Positions 42,337 through 54,883 are shown, counted from the stretch's first letter. The stretch is 64,000 nucleotides of DNA from Phialocephala subalpina (GCA_900073065.1 FJOG01000034.1:98561-162560); one strand, 5' to 3'. Notes: a model not told the origin generated them from the letters alone. Numbers and translations: made by a program.

Positions 42337-42791
42337 CGACCTCGAGTAACACAAACTCATTTGTTGGTCAATCGTTGTGATCTCATTCGCAGGTATCAAA
42401 CTGCGGCCATGACCGGCCATGTCAGCCCTGTCTGGACCTCGAAACTCGTATGATTTCAATTGGCCAACATTTGAATATCGACAATGCCAAAGGGGGGAGA
42501 ATCTCATTAGATAAATGCAGTACGGTAGTGCCATGGTCGTTAATCGGGCAAGCAGATCTCTCGATGAGGAACCCCTGAGCAAATGCTGGCTATTTGGCCG
42601 GCTGGCTCGATATGGTGGCAACTTGAGTGTAGTAGCGACTCGGAAATATAAATACCACAGTTAGGACAGCAACTATATCTTAATCCTCTTGGTAAAGCAT
42701 TCCCTCAATCACGCCTTATTTCTCGTTTCTTCTAGACTCCTCGCATTATCACATATCGTTCTGTTATTCCTCAGTTCAATTACTACCAGTC
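42337..42791. other. Intergenic, promoter side of the small Cys-rich gene
   Basis: Ordinary sequence between the hAT element and the small gene. TATAAATA at 42647-42654 lies 138 bp upstream of its ATG, followed by a C/T-rich leader (CTCGTTTCTTCTAGACTCCTC..). Confidence 0.45.
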
Positions 42792-42986
42792 ATGTGTTAC
42801 CATAAAAAGAAGGATTGCCACGCTTGCGGCTATGTATTTGAAGAGCGGTATGAAGACTGCCGAGATCTTAGTTGTGGTCACCGGAGATGGGGTTTCCCAT
42901 ACAACCAAGGAGGACCCTTATTTCAACAGGAACCCCAATTGGAATTATGTCCGGTATGTCATCCAGAAACAATGTACAACAAGTAA
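42792..42986 (+). CDS. Small Cys-rich protein (64 aa), hypothetical
   Basis: A 64-codon frame with eight cysteines, several paired as CxxC: MCYHKKKDCHACGY.., DCRDLSCGHRRWG, LCPVCHPE. The spacing could form a small zinc-binding knuckle; there is no signal peptide. Small fungal proteins beginning MCY.. with a C-G-H motif and a terminal CP.C are common and uncharacterised. A TATA box and pyrimidine-rich leader upstream support it. The stop TAA sits inside AACAAGTAAG, which also looks like a 5' splice site, so the real protein could continue into a further exon. Confidence 0.45.
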   Translation: MCYHKKKDCHACGYVFEERYEDCRDLSCGHRRWGFPYNQGGPLFQQEPQLELCPVCHPETMYNK

Positions 42987-45544
42987 GATAACACTGGCAA
43001 CTCACAACTCTTCAAGAGCGTATGACATGGACTTTATTAACACAATGGGATTATAGCAAAGGCAAACACACCCACCCACCACGAGGAGGATCAGGTAGTA
43101 GTTCTGGCAATTCCAAGCATAGTTCACAATACCGATACTGAGCTTGACAACGGATGGACACTTGTTTGCACGTATCGTTCTGCACATACCATCGCCAGTA
43201 CCGTCTATATCACTAGCGCTATATCATAGCTTTTCATCTTCTTGTTTCATACGATTACGCAATCAACGAAATATTCCGGTCGCCAAACGCCACTCTGCAC
43301 GAAGGGCCTTTTCAGCCTTGATTTCTTATCACACTTGCACTCCGGCTAACCGGTCTCGACACACTCCCTTTCCAGGTTCAATTTCGATTTGCTACGTCAT
43401 CTCAACAAGCATATCGCCTGATCCCCCCTGTCACACAACAGCACGCTTGTGTCACCCATCCGAACTCCGAAATATCGTGGCAGAGGATCCGTAGAATCTG
43501 GAATGTGCACTGCCGATGGAGGCGTAATGAAGGGGGCGTCGATGCATGCTCATTGGTTTTGCTTCTTAGCATACTTTTCCTTTTGAGTTTGGAAGTCTTT
43601 CGATCGGGTTCCTTGATAGGGCGGCTGCGGTGGACGAGGTAATGGGTGAAAACTGGTCATTGGCATCTTCCTTTCCCGAAACCTTATTTCATTCACTGTC
43701 TATGCACGAGGCTTTCTAGTTTATGAAAAATACCATCTCTGCACATATAAAACCATCACGAAACCTTGAAATTCGTCTCCAGGTCCTCATACTGAAGCTT
43801 CTTTGCTTCTTCAAAAACATCACCGAATTTTTTCAACACACAATATCATACCACGCCCATTATTCTCACTTCGCCACTGAAGAACCTCTCAAAACCAACA
43901 TTCCTCCCGCAAAAGCTCCACCAACATTTCAATACTCATGCATCATCTTCAACGGCCAACTCTGCAGCGGCGAAATCCGGCCGGCACGTATCTGCACTGC
44001 AGAAAACACGCAGCTGCAAAGTGAAGGTTGCAGCCACCCAGCTTAGCCAAGAATGTGGCAACACACCACTTCTTCACAGGTTTCAAGTCATGTATCCCAC
44101 TCAAACATAAACCAACATATGTACCTACCTTCCACGCATATCCCAACTTCAACTTACCTCCCGAATCAGGTTTCTAGACCGAACTCTTCGAATGCTGACT
44201 TACGGGATTAACCTTCCCGTTCCCTGACCCAGCCCGCATGTTGGCTCTCGCCTTCCCATCTCCATGCAGTCTTCGCCGGATTTGGACACCTGCATCTGAA
44301 CCTACCTGCATCTAATACTACGCTATATCTCCCATGCCGTCCCGCACTTCGCTCACACCAAATAGCTAAATCCCATTTCCATAAAGAAGCAAACCGGACA
44401 CACCTCCGTCGCCATCCAACATCCACCTCGCCTATCCATTTCTCAAATCGACCGAAACCTAAGAACCCAGATCCGAGGCTTTTGTCTCACTGTATTTAAC
44501 ATGAAATCGGCAATCCCGTCTCAGATGACTGATTGCTAGTAAATAGCGTCGGGAAAGCCACAATCCGAGCGCGCAAAGCCATTCACCTCAGCGGCTTGAA
44601 CTCACCAAAAAAAAATTATGAATGGGGGCACGGGAAAATCTCAGCGCGAGTTGGCGACGAGACAGAAAGAAAACCAACATAAGCCGGACGGTATGGGCAA
44701 GCCGATCGGTTCGGCACCACCAACGTCAAATTCACGCCGAAAAAAAACAAAAACGGGATCTGGAAACCGGGAAATTGATTGTGGATTGTGAATTACAGGG
44801 AACAAAGATCATGGAATGCGTTGGGGGAACGCCGTTGCACGAGCTGACTCGGCCATTGAACGAGGCGCGGTCTGTGGGCGATGGGTGATTCAAATCCCGG
44901 TTCTCGGGAGTGTGAGGCGCTTGTTATGGACCAATTAGGAATTGGTGGTGTTGGTTGACTGCTGTGTAGCCGTTGTTGAATATCGCCTGTTGTCCTTCAA
45001 CTGAATGCGGAGGAGACTGCATGATGAGGATCCAGGAACTTGGTTGGAAAAAGAAAAGGGGAGATAGAGGTAAGGGAACAGGAGAGGAGGAATCATCAGA
45101 TGGATATGGTTGATACAATTGGACGTTTTGCATGTGCTGTTTGCAAGAAATGCCAAATTTCGCTCGCATTATGCGCCATGCTCTACCTCTGCACACGTAC
45201 ACACGGGACGAGTGTTGAAAAATATCAACGGCTTCTGATACAGAACACAGGCATAATACCTTGACTCCCACGTCTATAGAAGTCTTGCTACGTATTCCAT
45301 GGCAAGGCTATTGAGCGTAGTCCGGTAGGGGCAGGTACAAGCGTAAGGTACATCTGTTGCGTCGTGTTTAGGCGTGCTGCAGGAGGTACTTCCGAATATC
45401 GTCAGCGGTTATTCAGAGGTACCGCGGTATCGGCCCGGATGGCCAGCCAACTTGACGCGGATGTATGGGGAATATTCGATTTTCGCGGGGGCGAAGGTTG
45501 TTTGTTTGACAGCCGCGGGTATCGCACCGAAATATAGAAGGACC
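42987..45544. other. 2.5-kb stretch without a supported gene
   Basis: Mostly C/A- and C/T-rich sequence. Open frames at 43144-43494, 43723-44046 and 44622-44888 have compositionally biased translations and no domain. The right end is the 3' flank of the eIF2B gamma gene. No RNA gene was recognised. Confidence 0.45.
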
Positions 45545-47509
45545 CTAATCGAAGCCGACATCCATGCTCGCATCTCCGTCGTCCATAGTTGCCGAGTCTT
45601 CGTCGACGAATTCCTGTATCTCGGCTTCTGTGGCTTCCATGCCTTCGGATGACATGAGCTTGTTGTTCTTGTCCTCGGCTGTGATCCAATTCGTTAGCAT
45701 GCGGTCCTAAATAGTTTATAATTGAGCATGTTAAGGACTCACTCTTTGCTTCGACGAGTAGATTCTCCTGGACTTCGCAATCCTGGAGGGTAGAATCATC
45801 TCCAATCTCACATCGCCTGCCGAGTATACAACCTGTAAGCCTGCATCCTTTGCCAACCACAACTCCATCCATCAGCACGCATCGTGTGAGTTTTGCGCCT
45901 GTTTTGATCTGGCAGTTTGCGCCGATGACCGTTTCCTTGATGATTGATTTCTCTTCGACCGTTACGTTCTCTGCGAGTAAGCAGTCTGGTCGAGTGACTG
46001 TAGTCTTTCCCGCAATGCCTTGAGGAAATGCGACCTTGTTTTGGTGAGCGAAGGGCGAGGATGCTTCCTTTCCAACTTCTTCTATTGACTGAAATTTCGC
46101 GAGCTGCAGCGAGACGTTGAGAAGAAGAGGTGCTGTATCAACGCGTCGGATGAGCTTGCTGCTGTTCTTTGGGTGAACATAGGCCAGAATTGGCGGTACC
46201 ACCAATTTCTGTTCTTGGTTTGGATCTTGTTGTGAGGCGAGATCAGAAGTCCAAGTACTGCTCAGCTCTCCATAGTTGATGTTGTCCTGTTCAGGATTGT
46301 TTTCCAACAGATTGTCGTCAGAATCGTCTGGAGAGGAGGTTGTGAATATCTCATGCAGACGCAATTTCTCGCCCAAACCAACTTGCCATCCTGCCTTTGC
46401 CCACCAACCCAACACATCTTCACCAATACTGTCCATGTGCTCATTGTTATTGATCATGTCCATGACCCAAGCTGGGAAGATGTAGATGTGAGCATCGCGG
46501 TGAGAGCTCAGCATTCTGACTCTAGAATGAGCTCGAATCAAACCATGGCGAATCGGCAAGCTCTTCTTCTCTTCTGTGATGTCGTTCAAGGTATCTGTTG
46601 GTATCGAGTAGACGAGCTTGGACACGTGACCGAGTAAGGAGGTCTTCGACGGTGGTACAGGCCCTAGCTCCAGAGGTGATGTCGCAATGAAGTCTGTTTC
46701 TTCGCCTTTGATGATGGTCTCTCCTTTCGTCTCGTACCAGACTCCAAGTCCACCTCGACGTCCACCCTTCTCACCTCCGATCACCATCCCCGGACCCGTG
46801 AATTCTTTACTGCCTCCTGTCACGTCGCCGAGACCGGCCTCCTTGATCATCCATGATTCAAGCAGAGACTCGCCACCAAGCTCACAGACAAGATCGCATG
46901 GCAAGACAATAAAGTCACCTTTGACGATCTCACGGACCTCAGGTAAGCGAAAGATCTCAGCTGTCCCGGTATTTTGGTCGAGTTCTTTTGGTGCCAAGAG
47001 AGTCGGCTTCGGTAATGGCAGGCCTGTGAGATGTGGATTCGTCTTCAAAGCGGCAGTAATCACTGGTGCTGAAGAGGGCGGAGCAATAAGAGTGATGTCT
47101 GTAGTCAAAGTTAGTCTTGTTTCCATAGACGCATCTCGGCTCAGACTTTGTCACGGAGCACAAAAACCATATGTGACAATGGTAAATAAGTTTCGAATCA
47201 TCTGACAATGTGCCTTGAAGACATGCGCGACATTTGAGACTCGAACGTCAATCTGATGTGACAGAAGAAAGACAGATAAACAGAGAACGACAGAATTCAT
47301 GAAGTCTCATGGAAATGAATTGACTCACTTGTGACGCCCATACGATAACAAAAGTCTATCGGATACCACACCATGGGTCGATTCGCAATGGGTATGAGAG
47401 CTTTGGGGTTCTCATCCGGGTTTGCTGTGAATGTCGGGAATGAGGATCCAGGCCCACATAAGATGATGGCCTGGAAACCAGGTGCTGGCATTGAGAGCGC
47501 GTGAGGCAT
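45545..47509 (-). CDS. GCD1: Translation initiation factor eIF2B subunit gamma
   Basis: A subunit of the eIF2B guanine-nucleotide exchange factor that recycles eIF2-GDP; in yeast it forms the catalytic subcomplex with GCD6. Three exons (47509-47329, 47098-45743, 45678-45545) join in frame to about 556 aa, close to yeast Gcd1. The N-terminal nucleotidyltransferase-like domain shows GFQAIILCGPGSSF, NPKALIPIANRPMVWYPIDF, then DITLIAPPSS and IVKGDFIVLPCDLVCE. The C-terminus is a left-handed beta-helix of hexapeptides (IIKETVIGANCQIKTGAKL, CVLMDGVVVGKGCRLTGCIL, CEIGDDSTLQDCEV) followed by an acidic tail (DNKLMSSEGMEA.. to ..MDVGFD). Exon 3 needs the splice A|GTGAGT..CACAG|CC; without it the frame runs into a basic nonsense tail. 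The gene is divergent from the Pex22-like gene. Confidence 0.93.
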
Positions 47510-47930
47510 TGTGAGACTCGTGCCGTGAAGGCGAGCGTTCGATGGGGAAGTTTTCGGGTTGTGAGCTCTATGGTTGGAGGTTTCTTTCTCTTCAAGTCGT
47601 AAGGTATCGCCTATGGTGGTTGGGAAGACGTTTCTTGGGTATGTCCGATGATTTGTGGTGTGTTTGTGTTGGATATAAAAAAGTTCACCTCGTCGCCAAA
47701 ATTGTTAGTCATAAATCGCGATGCGGCTGTATCACGTGTCAGCTCAATGTCTGACCAAGTCGCGGTGGTTGGAGGCAGTCAACAAGCCGAGCTTCAATCT
47801 GGGACTCCCAGCCTCACGACTTTCTTCCCAGCGCCATCCCCTCCATCTTCACGAACGCCCCCGACGAAGAATGAGGGCTAGAACACAAGCAATGAGACAT
47901 TCCTACGACCTCCAACAATCTCAATTCTAA
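47510..47930. promoter_or_regulatory. Shared divergent promoter of GCD1 and the Pex22-like gene
   Basis: Only 421 bp separate the two start codons, so both promoters must overlap or share elements. No TATA box is evident, as is usual for housekeeping genes. Confidence 0.5.
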
Positions 47931-49310
47931 ATGTCCTCTTCCTACGACCGCTACGAGCGCACACAGCGCGGCTCCTCCTCGCGTCGAGGAACCTTCTCCT
48001 ACTGGATTCCACTCGCTCTCACCGTCACTGTTGCGACTGTCGGCATCGTTGCTTGGATATGGAGTGAGCGCGGTGATGAAGAGGATGAACTGCCTCCGCC
48101 GCCAGGAGGCGACAGGGTCTATCCTCGACCAGACTATGGGCGCAATCCAGATGGGAGCGTACGGACTGGACCTCCCTCCTACGCCGATGTCAGACCTGGA
48201 GAAGTCGCATATGGTACTGCGCCAGAATCAAGGCCAGAGGAGTCGCAGAGCTATATGGCGCGCATGTCGGGCGCGTTAAGACGTACACCGAGTCCACAGC
48301 AGGTATTCGACGGTGCCAGTCGCAGTGTAATGGGCGGAATTGGCGCGGTCGGCGCTGTAGTTGGGACTGCTTTGGGCAGCATAATGGAAGAGAACAAGGA
48401 CGCATACAAGGATCATAATGCTTGGAGTGAAGAGGCAGAAGCCAGGGCTGCTACTGCCACAGCAGGGCCTATTGAGTTGCGAGAGAACACCCCAGGTATC
48501 TCTTCAACCAGAGTCCCAGTGAACAACGGGAAGAGGAAGACAGTCGCCGTGGTAGTATCTGCAGATACCAACCTCGACGACTTGGATGTGGACAGTGGAG
48601 AGTTCCACGAGCATGCTGTATGGTCCCTCCGGCCCGAGCGCATTGCAGGTTCTAACGACTACAGTCTATCCTTTCTCACCTTCCTCGAAACACAGACTTC
48701 TCAAAAGTCCGTCTCTTCGTCCTTATCTACGCCCCTGGATTGAAGGAACATCCACTTGATGCAGTTGCGAGACCACCTGGATCTCTCAGCTCATCATTCT
48801 CGAATATTTCACACCAACAAGCACAAACACCAGGTGAAGAGTCTGAGAAGATGTTGTGAGTTCTGCTGCTTCAATGTCCTCAATTCCGCTGACACATTCA
48901 GATCATCTAGTTCTTCGTCTCCCGCGTTTAATGCAGTTTACTCCGAAGCTCTGAGCTTAGTCGAGAAGGAGACAATGGTCTTACCTTTCACCACACCTAC
49001 CGGCCACGTCCACATCCTCCGCCACCTAAACCCAGACATCGTATACCTCCAGGAATCCCTAGCAGGCGACAACGGCGACGCCATCACGCACCTCCAAACC
49101 TGGCTCCGCCAAGACATCGTCCTAGTCGTAGGTGCAGACGGAGGACACGGCGGTCTAGCAGACAGCGAAAGCGAAGCCGAGAACGTGGAGAAGAAATCAC
49201 AACAATGGTGGGAGAGAGAAGATCGAGTCAGCAGAGGTCGCGGAATAGTAGTTGTTGAAGGATTGAGAGTTGGTGATGACTGGGCGAGGAGAATTGAAAA
49301 TAGGGAATAG
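47931..49310 (+). CDS. PEX22: Pex22-like peroxin (peroxisomal membrane protein)
   Basis: Anchors the ubiquitin-conjugating enzyme Pex4 at the peroxisome for recycling of the Pex5 receptor. Three exons (47931-48617, 48665-48855, 48902-49310) give about 428 aa. After a short hydrophilic Arg/Ser-rich start there is one membrane segment (WIPLALTVTVATVGIVAWIW, about residues 25-45), then a Pro-rich, Tyr-rich linker. The globular C-terminal domain begins RKTVAVVVSADTN, continues with SILSHLPRNTDFSKVRLFVL, and ends with PTGHVHILRHLNPDIVYLQE, ITHLQTWLRQDIVLVVGADG and GIVVVEGLRVGDDWARR. This Rossmann-like layout (VVVSAD.., HILRHL.PD.VY.QE, VVVG..) matches filamentous-fungal Pex22-like proteins, although sequence similarity to yeast Pex22 is always weak, so the name is by family resemblance. 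Confidence 0.75.
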
Positions 49311-50104
49311 AGCCTCTTTTTCTGCTCCTTCTGGTTGTATGGATGGGGAACAGGACATGTATGAATTTTATGGACATTACTTTTTTGATACTGAGAAATA
49401 TATGATGCACGTTTCTATGCAAGGCTGAGTCTTTTGGATGGTCTGTTGAAAAATGCTTTTGCTTCGGCCGCCGTGTTTCAACCTTATGTGCAATAGAGGC
49501 ACAAACATAGCCGCTCTATGGGGGTAGAAATGTTGCCGATTGGAATTGGGATGTTTAAATGGCTGCCTGGATGGATTTCTCGTATTTTTTGGGTTCTCAT
49601 CTCTTGCCATTTTACGTGATGGTTACACTTTACTGCTCCGCCACTCTCACCGCATTCGGTTTCTGGAAGAGCTTAATCTCAGCAATGCCTCAATTGTCAA
49701 TAGATAGGAGCTTATCCGGAGCTGAATAGGAAGCAATTGGATATAAGGAAGGAGACTTCGCAAATTCAGATCTTCAGTCTCGTGTCTGAATCTTCGTCGT
49801 TCCTCCTGAAGTTGCGCCTTCTCTCACAATTCTTGTTACTGTCGGATTCTTTCAAGATGAGCTGGAGCGGATTCTGGTCGTCAATTGGTCGCTTTTTCCA
49901 TGAGTTCTGTAGGATCATCAACCCAGGAAGCTGCATGTGTAGCTGCTAGAGAAAGGAGAGAAAGGAGAGAGAAGAGGCCAGCATCACGTGTAACCACTTC
50001 CCAGTCCAGCCAAGCTTCAATTCAAGCTCTCGAAATTCCCACCCCGCCAAATATCTGCCCCTCCACAACTTCTCCACGTTCATCACGAAACGAACACCGT
50101 TACG
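49311..50104. other. Intergenic, no gene
   Basis: This stretch holds the 3' flank of the Pex22-like gene and the promoter of SRP19. A 70-codon plus frame at 49737-49949 (..MSWSGFWSSIGRFFHEFCR..) has no support. GAGAAAGGAGAGAAAGGAGAG near 49950 is a short purine repeat. Confidence 0.45.
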
Positions 50105-51078
50105 ATGTCGCACGCACGCATAGAAGAAGTATCTGACTCCGACCCCTCCGAAGGCGACATCTCAGACGCCCTATCCGACTTCGACGAGCGCGAAATCCTC
50201 AAAGCACGACCCTCCACCATTCCAGCACCAAAACCCAATCCTTCCTTCATAAACCCCTCTTCCATTCCCTCCTCCTCCTCGCAGTTCCCAGGCGTACAAG
50301 AAACAGAAGACGATTCGAAGTTCAAAGACTATCAATGTATCTATCCAATCTATTTCGACAAGAATAGAAGCAGGAAGGAGGGGAGGATGGTGGGGAAGGA
50401 ATTGGCAGTGGAGAATCCGTTGGCGAGGGAGATTGTTAATGCGTGTGGAAGGTTGAGGCTGGAGACGTTATTTGAGCCAGCAAAGTGTCATCCGAGAGAT
50501 TGGGCGAATCCGGGGAGGGTGAAGGTTAAGTTGAGGGGTGGGAATAATTCGAGTATTAAGAACAGTAGGTGTTTTCTCCTCTGGTGGGATTTGCCTGGTT
50601 CTTGAATAAAGAGTCCATAGTTCTGCAGAGTCTCAAGGGCTCAGTTGTGGTGTTAAAAAAAATTGCTAACTGAATCACAGAGCACCACCTCTACACCTTA
50701 ATCTCCGAACACCTCAAAGCAAACCCCACCACCACAGAAACCGCCCAAATGGTCCGCGTACCAGGCATACCTCCTCCAGATACATCGAAACCATACCCCT
50801 CGCCCGCAGTACCAAAAGGCTGGAAGATGGGAAGCATACTACCATATTATTCTCCTGCCATGTCTGGTGGTGGAGTGAGCGAGAACTTCTTCAAGGACAT
50901 GATGGCTGAGATGCAAGGAGCTGGCGGAGCTGGAGGTGCTGGTGTGCCAGGAATGCCGGATATGTCTGCTATGCAGGCTATGTTGGGTGGAATGGGAGGT
51001 GCGGGCGGTGCTGGACCTTCTGGGACTGCGGGTGGGAGTGGAGGAGCGCCGAAGAAGGATAAGAAGAAGAAGAAGTGA
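50105..51078 (+). CDS. SEC65: Signal recognition particle subunit SRP19 / Sec65
   Basis: Binds SRP RNA and allows assembly of SRP54 for co-translational targeting to the ER. Two exons (50105-50564 and 50681-51078) give about 285 aa. After an acidic N-terminus (EEVSDSDPSEGDISDALSDF) the SRP19 core reads FKDYQCIYPIYFDKNRSRKEGR, VENPLAREIVNACGRLRLETLFEPAKCHPRDW and GRVKVKLRG. The intron falls just before KHHLYTLISEHLKANPT. The C-terminal third is Gly/Ala/Met-rich (MQGAGGAGGAGVPGMPDM) and ends in a Lys run, KKDKKKKK, as in other ascomycete Sec65 proteins. Intact by every sign. Confidence 0.93.
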
Positions 51079-52248
51079 GGTGGTGATCTTGTGGGCAGTC
51101 ATACAAATATCTAGGCTTCTTGGGTGACACTGTCACTATGAGAGGCATGAATAGGGTCTGCCTGCACTCTTGTGGACTGGCAGATCTTTGGCACATTGGT
51201 GGAAGGTGGAAGGTGGAAGGTGAAATGAAGCGGGGTCAGAAGAGCAAGATCTCTATGATCAATAGCGTACTGTGCTGAATGGTAGAATACTGCCTCGTCG
51301 ACCAAATCTCCTGGCCCTTGGGTGTTGAGTGTTGCTGAAGATTGACTTGTATGTCCTTGGTCTCCAAGGGCAAGTGCCTTCCCATCATCTACGAAATGAT
51401 TTGTTTGTGGTGTGAAAAGGTACTTCCAAGGATCCTCAGCGGGTGGCTGCATCGAGCTTCGAAGAACTTTCCATGCGCAGCACATTTGCTTTTTCGAGTA
51501 GGCTACAATGTTTCAGGAGGGAAAATGAGTCAGATCAGGAGAACTTGTATCATTGTGAAAAGTTGTGCAAAGGTCGTTGTGGGATTGAAAGATTGCTGGA
51601 AAGATTCCAGGACTTCGGATAAAGTGAAGGGAGAATTGGAGGCTCGGGCAGTCGAGAGATGGGGGAAGGAGGTACCTACAATCAGCTTTGGAGGTGAAGA
51701 CGAGCGGGTTGGAGATTCACTCCTTCGAGTTCTTCCCTCTCGACTTTATTACCTTCATCTTTTGACCGGTTGACGACTCGCTTCCTTCCTCGAGGACTTG
51801 CAACCTCGTCTCTTCCTTCACACTTCTCCCACCTCGATCTTTGGCAAGAGGTAGATTTCATTCCCCACCCAACCTATTGACAGATCTTTTCCAACCCAGT
51901 CTTGCTTCGAGCCCTCTTTGCTCGTTCCGCAATCTCAATCCCTACCTCGGTCTCAGGACGAGTGTTGAGAAACTCACCTGCTCTTGGAGATTGACCTTCG
52001 ATCTAGCTCAACTCCCAACCTTCAGCGAGTCTCTGGCTGTTGGCTTGTAGGGACAATTTGCAAACTTCAATGATCCGTGGACCTTAATTTGGGTTTCTCT
52101 AAGCAACTTCTTGAAGATTGTAAGTCCCTTCTGACCTCTCTTTCAGCCTCTCCCCTTCCACCTGCCTAATCTCTCTCTCTTTAGGACTTTCACTTTCACT
52201 TTCGAGAAACAAAGCTAACTCTCCCAAAGCTTGCATAAATCTATCAAG
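51079..52248. other. Intergenic, upstream of the RID-type methyltransferase
   Basis: About 1.2 kb without a supported gene. A plus frame at 51342-51773 (143 codons) lacks domains and a sensible start context. The last 500 bp are C/T-rich (CTTCCTTCCTCGAGG.., CTCTCTCTCTTT) and look like the promoter and leader of the methyltransferase. Confidence 0.45.
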
Positions 52249-54883
52249 ATGATGAGACTTCCACGCACCGAGTACATCATCAATGACGATGGTGAATTCG
52301 TTCTTCATCGTGGTAAGATACGTTCTATGGCCTCTCTCTCAAGCTCCTAGAATCCATTGCTGATTGTGTCGTATCAGGTCCTTCTGATCCTCTAGATCGA
52401 CCTAAATGTGCTTCTTCGAATTCTCGACCACAATCTCGAACTTCAACTGCTTCATCTCACACATTGAGAGCTGAAAGCCCAATTCCAGAGTCCAGCAGGA
52501 AGGCCACTATCACAATCGACGATGGCGGTGATGACGAGTATCCAACCAACTACGAGCAGATCGAGTATGGTGGTCCTCAAAATGGAGGTCATTCTTCAGA
52601 GAGAAAGCGTACTCCAATCACAAAGCCTTCAACTCCACGATCAACGCCATATGCACTCAACTTCGAGGCCCATCCAGACCCTTCGACCTTCCAGGAGCAA
52701 GTCAACTTTAACAGTTCTCGATCAAGACCTTACGCATTCACTCCTCGACCTCGAGCTTCAAGACAAGACCAAGAAAATGTCGAGCCCGATCTACCGCGCT
52801 CCCGCCCATATGCTAAGATGTTCGACCGCCAGGAGAGACAATCTAAGAAGGAGAATGTCGGAAACTCGAGTGGCTCTTTTGGTCCCAATCGCAAGAGAGC
52901 ACGATCCGAGCCCCGCATGGAGAATCCTCCACCCATCCCTTCCGCAAGACGCGGTCGCCAATCCAATCACGGTCGAGTTCAAGACGGCAGATTGCTTATC
53001 GATATTGATGCAATGGCAGCAGAGCTTGAAGAGGAATTCTTCAGCGATGAGCCTTTGGCTGATGGCTCCATCCCTCAAGCAAAAAGCCATGTGCCAATGA
53101 GAAATGCTCCAGTCACGCTTCCTTGGGCCAAGATTGAAGGCATCGACATCCCTGACCGAGGCATGACTTTGAAGTCTGGCATGACGGTAGAGCTAAGTGA
53201 TGAAACTTTCTTGTTCATCATCGATATCATCCAGAACATGAGTACTAACGATGTCAAATTAAGAGGTTGGCAATTGAAGCGGAGCTCAGATCTTCATGGC
53301 CTCCTCCGAAAAGGTCTCAACGAACTTTGCTTCACCTTTGAAGTCGAATTAGATGATCCTCGCAGCATCCATGAGCAGGGAATGATTGAGACTGATACTG
53401 CACATGTCCTAGTGGTCCGAGACCTCATCCGCACGAATTACCCATATCCGGGCCCTTCCAACCGAGCCAAGGTTTCCGGCGACAAGAAGAAGAACGTGCA
53501 GCATTGGAGAGACCATGAGAGCCTCGTGGTTCGCTGGAAATACATCACTAAGTATGACAATCGAGCTCAGCGCTTGAGAGTCAACTTGAAGTACCCGAAG
53601 AACGTTCGTCAGAGAACATTTGAAACATTGACTGAGGATGAATGCTCAAATGGGCAGTATCTCGATCCACTAGTGCGCAGATTCCTCTGGCGTGGTGAGA
53701 CAGAACTGGGAGGCTCTGACATCGAAAATCTGGTCGACCAAGTTCGTGATCGTTTGGCCTCGGATTTGAACCTGGATGCTGCTAGCAGGCGAGCCCATCT
53801 CAATGAGGGTGATCGTTTCAGAGCTGCAGCATATCTTAAGCAAAGATATACCTTCGGGGATTGTTGTAGGTTTCACTTCGCACTAAAATTCTACCGCAAG
53901 ATCTAACGATAGACAGTCTGTGGAGCTGGAGGTACTACGAGAGGTGCCGTATTAGCTGAGCTCAGGGTCCTTTGGGGCCTTGACAAAGATGGCAACTCTG
54001 GTCAGACCTGGCGTCGTAACTTCCCATCCGCACAACACTTTGAGGCATGGGCAGATGAATTCGTTAGCCTGTTCGCTGGACAAGAAGAGAGGCTGAAGCA
54101 ATTCGTTGTCGATGTCCTCCACATGTCGCCCCCTTGTCAAGTTTGGTCGCCAGTTCATACAGTAGTAGGACAGGATGACCAGCAGAACTTCGACTCCCTA
54201 TTTGCATGCGAGGAGCTGCTCAAGAAAGCCAAGCCCCGAATGGTCACTCTAGAGCAAACATTTGGCATTCTACATCCCAAGTTTAGCCAAGCGTTCAACT
54301 CCGTCATCCAAATGTTCACCTTCTATGGTTACTCTGTCAGCTGGCAACTTGTTGAGTTCCAGCGATGGGGCTTGGCTCAATCACGACGTCGTCTCATCGT
54401 TGTTGCTGCTGGGTAATTGGTTTCCCTTCTTCTCCCTGTTGGTATATGCTAACGACTTCTAGACCAGGTGAAACCCTACCCGATCTCCCACCCTACACAC
54501 ACTCCAACCTTCCCGGTGACAACCTCCGGCCTTTCACGAGCGTTCGTGAGGTTCTACGCCGCATTTCCAGAAACCATGCCAACAATAACATCAATTCTTT
54601 GAAAGCTTTGAACAAGACGCCATGGGACGATCGCGGCATCGCTACCTGCATCACCTGTGCTGGAGGAGAGAAAGGCCACCCCAGTGGGACTAGAAACTTC
54701 ACCCATTGTGAATTGGCAGCATTGCAGTCGTTCCCAACTTCTCACCTCTTCTATGGAGGAGCTATCAATAAGCAGATTGGCAACGCGGTTCCACCGATGA
54801 TTGCGAAGATCATCTTCAAGGCGATCATCAAGCATCTCGAGAAGGCGGATGGTGTTGAGCGGGAGGTACATGAACTTGACTGA
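52249..54883 (+). CDS. rid: RID-type DNA (cytosine-5) methyltransferase homologue
   Basis: The probable enzyme behind repeat-induced point mutation; its orthologues RID (Neurospora) and Masc1 (Ascobolus) act in the nucleus before meiosis. Four exons (52249-52312, 52378-53865, 53917-54412, 54463-54883) join in frame to about 822 aa, near Neurospora RID (845). Residues 1-230 are disordered with repeated SRSRPYAF / SRPYAK units. A BAH-like region follows (about 250-420: MTVELSDETFLFIIDIIQ, LNELCFTFEVELDD). The catalytic domain starts at motif I, CFCGAGGTTRGAV (about 517-529). Motif IV is SPPCQVWSP with the catalytic Cys at about 591. Motif VI is EQT (about 630-632) in place of the usual ENV, a hallmark of the RID/Masc1 group. 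Motif VIII is QSRRRLIVV; motifs IX-X are CELAALQSFP and QIGNAVPPMIA. All key residues are present, so it looks functional. Confidence 0.93.
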
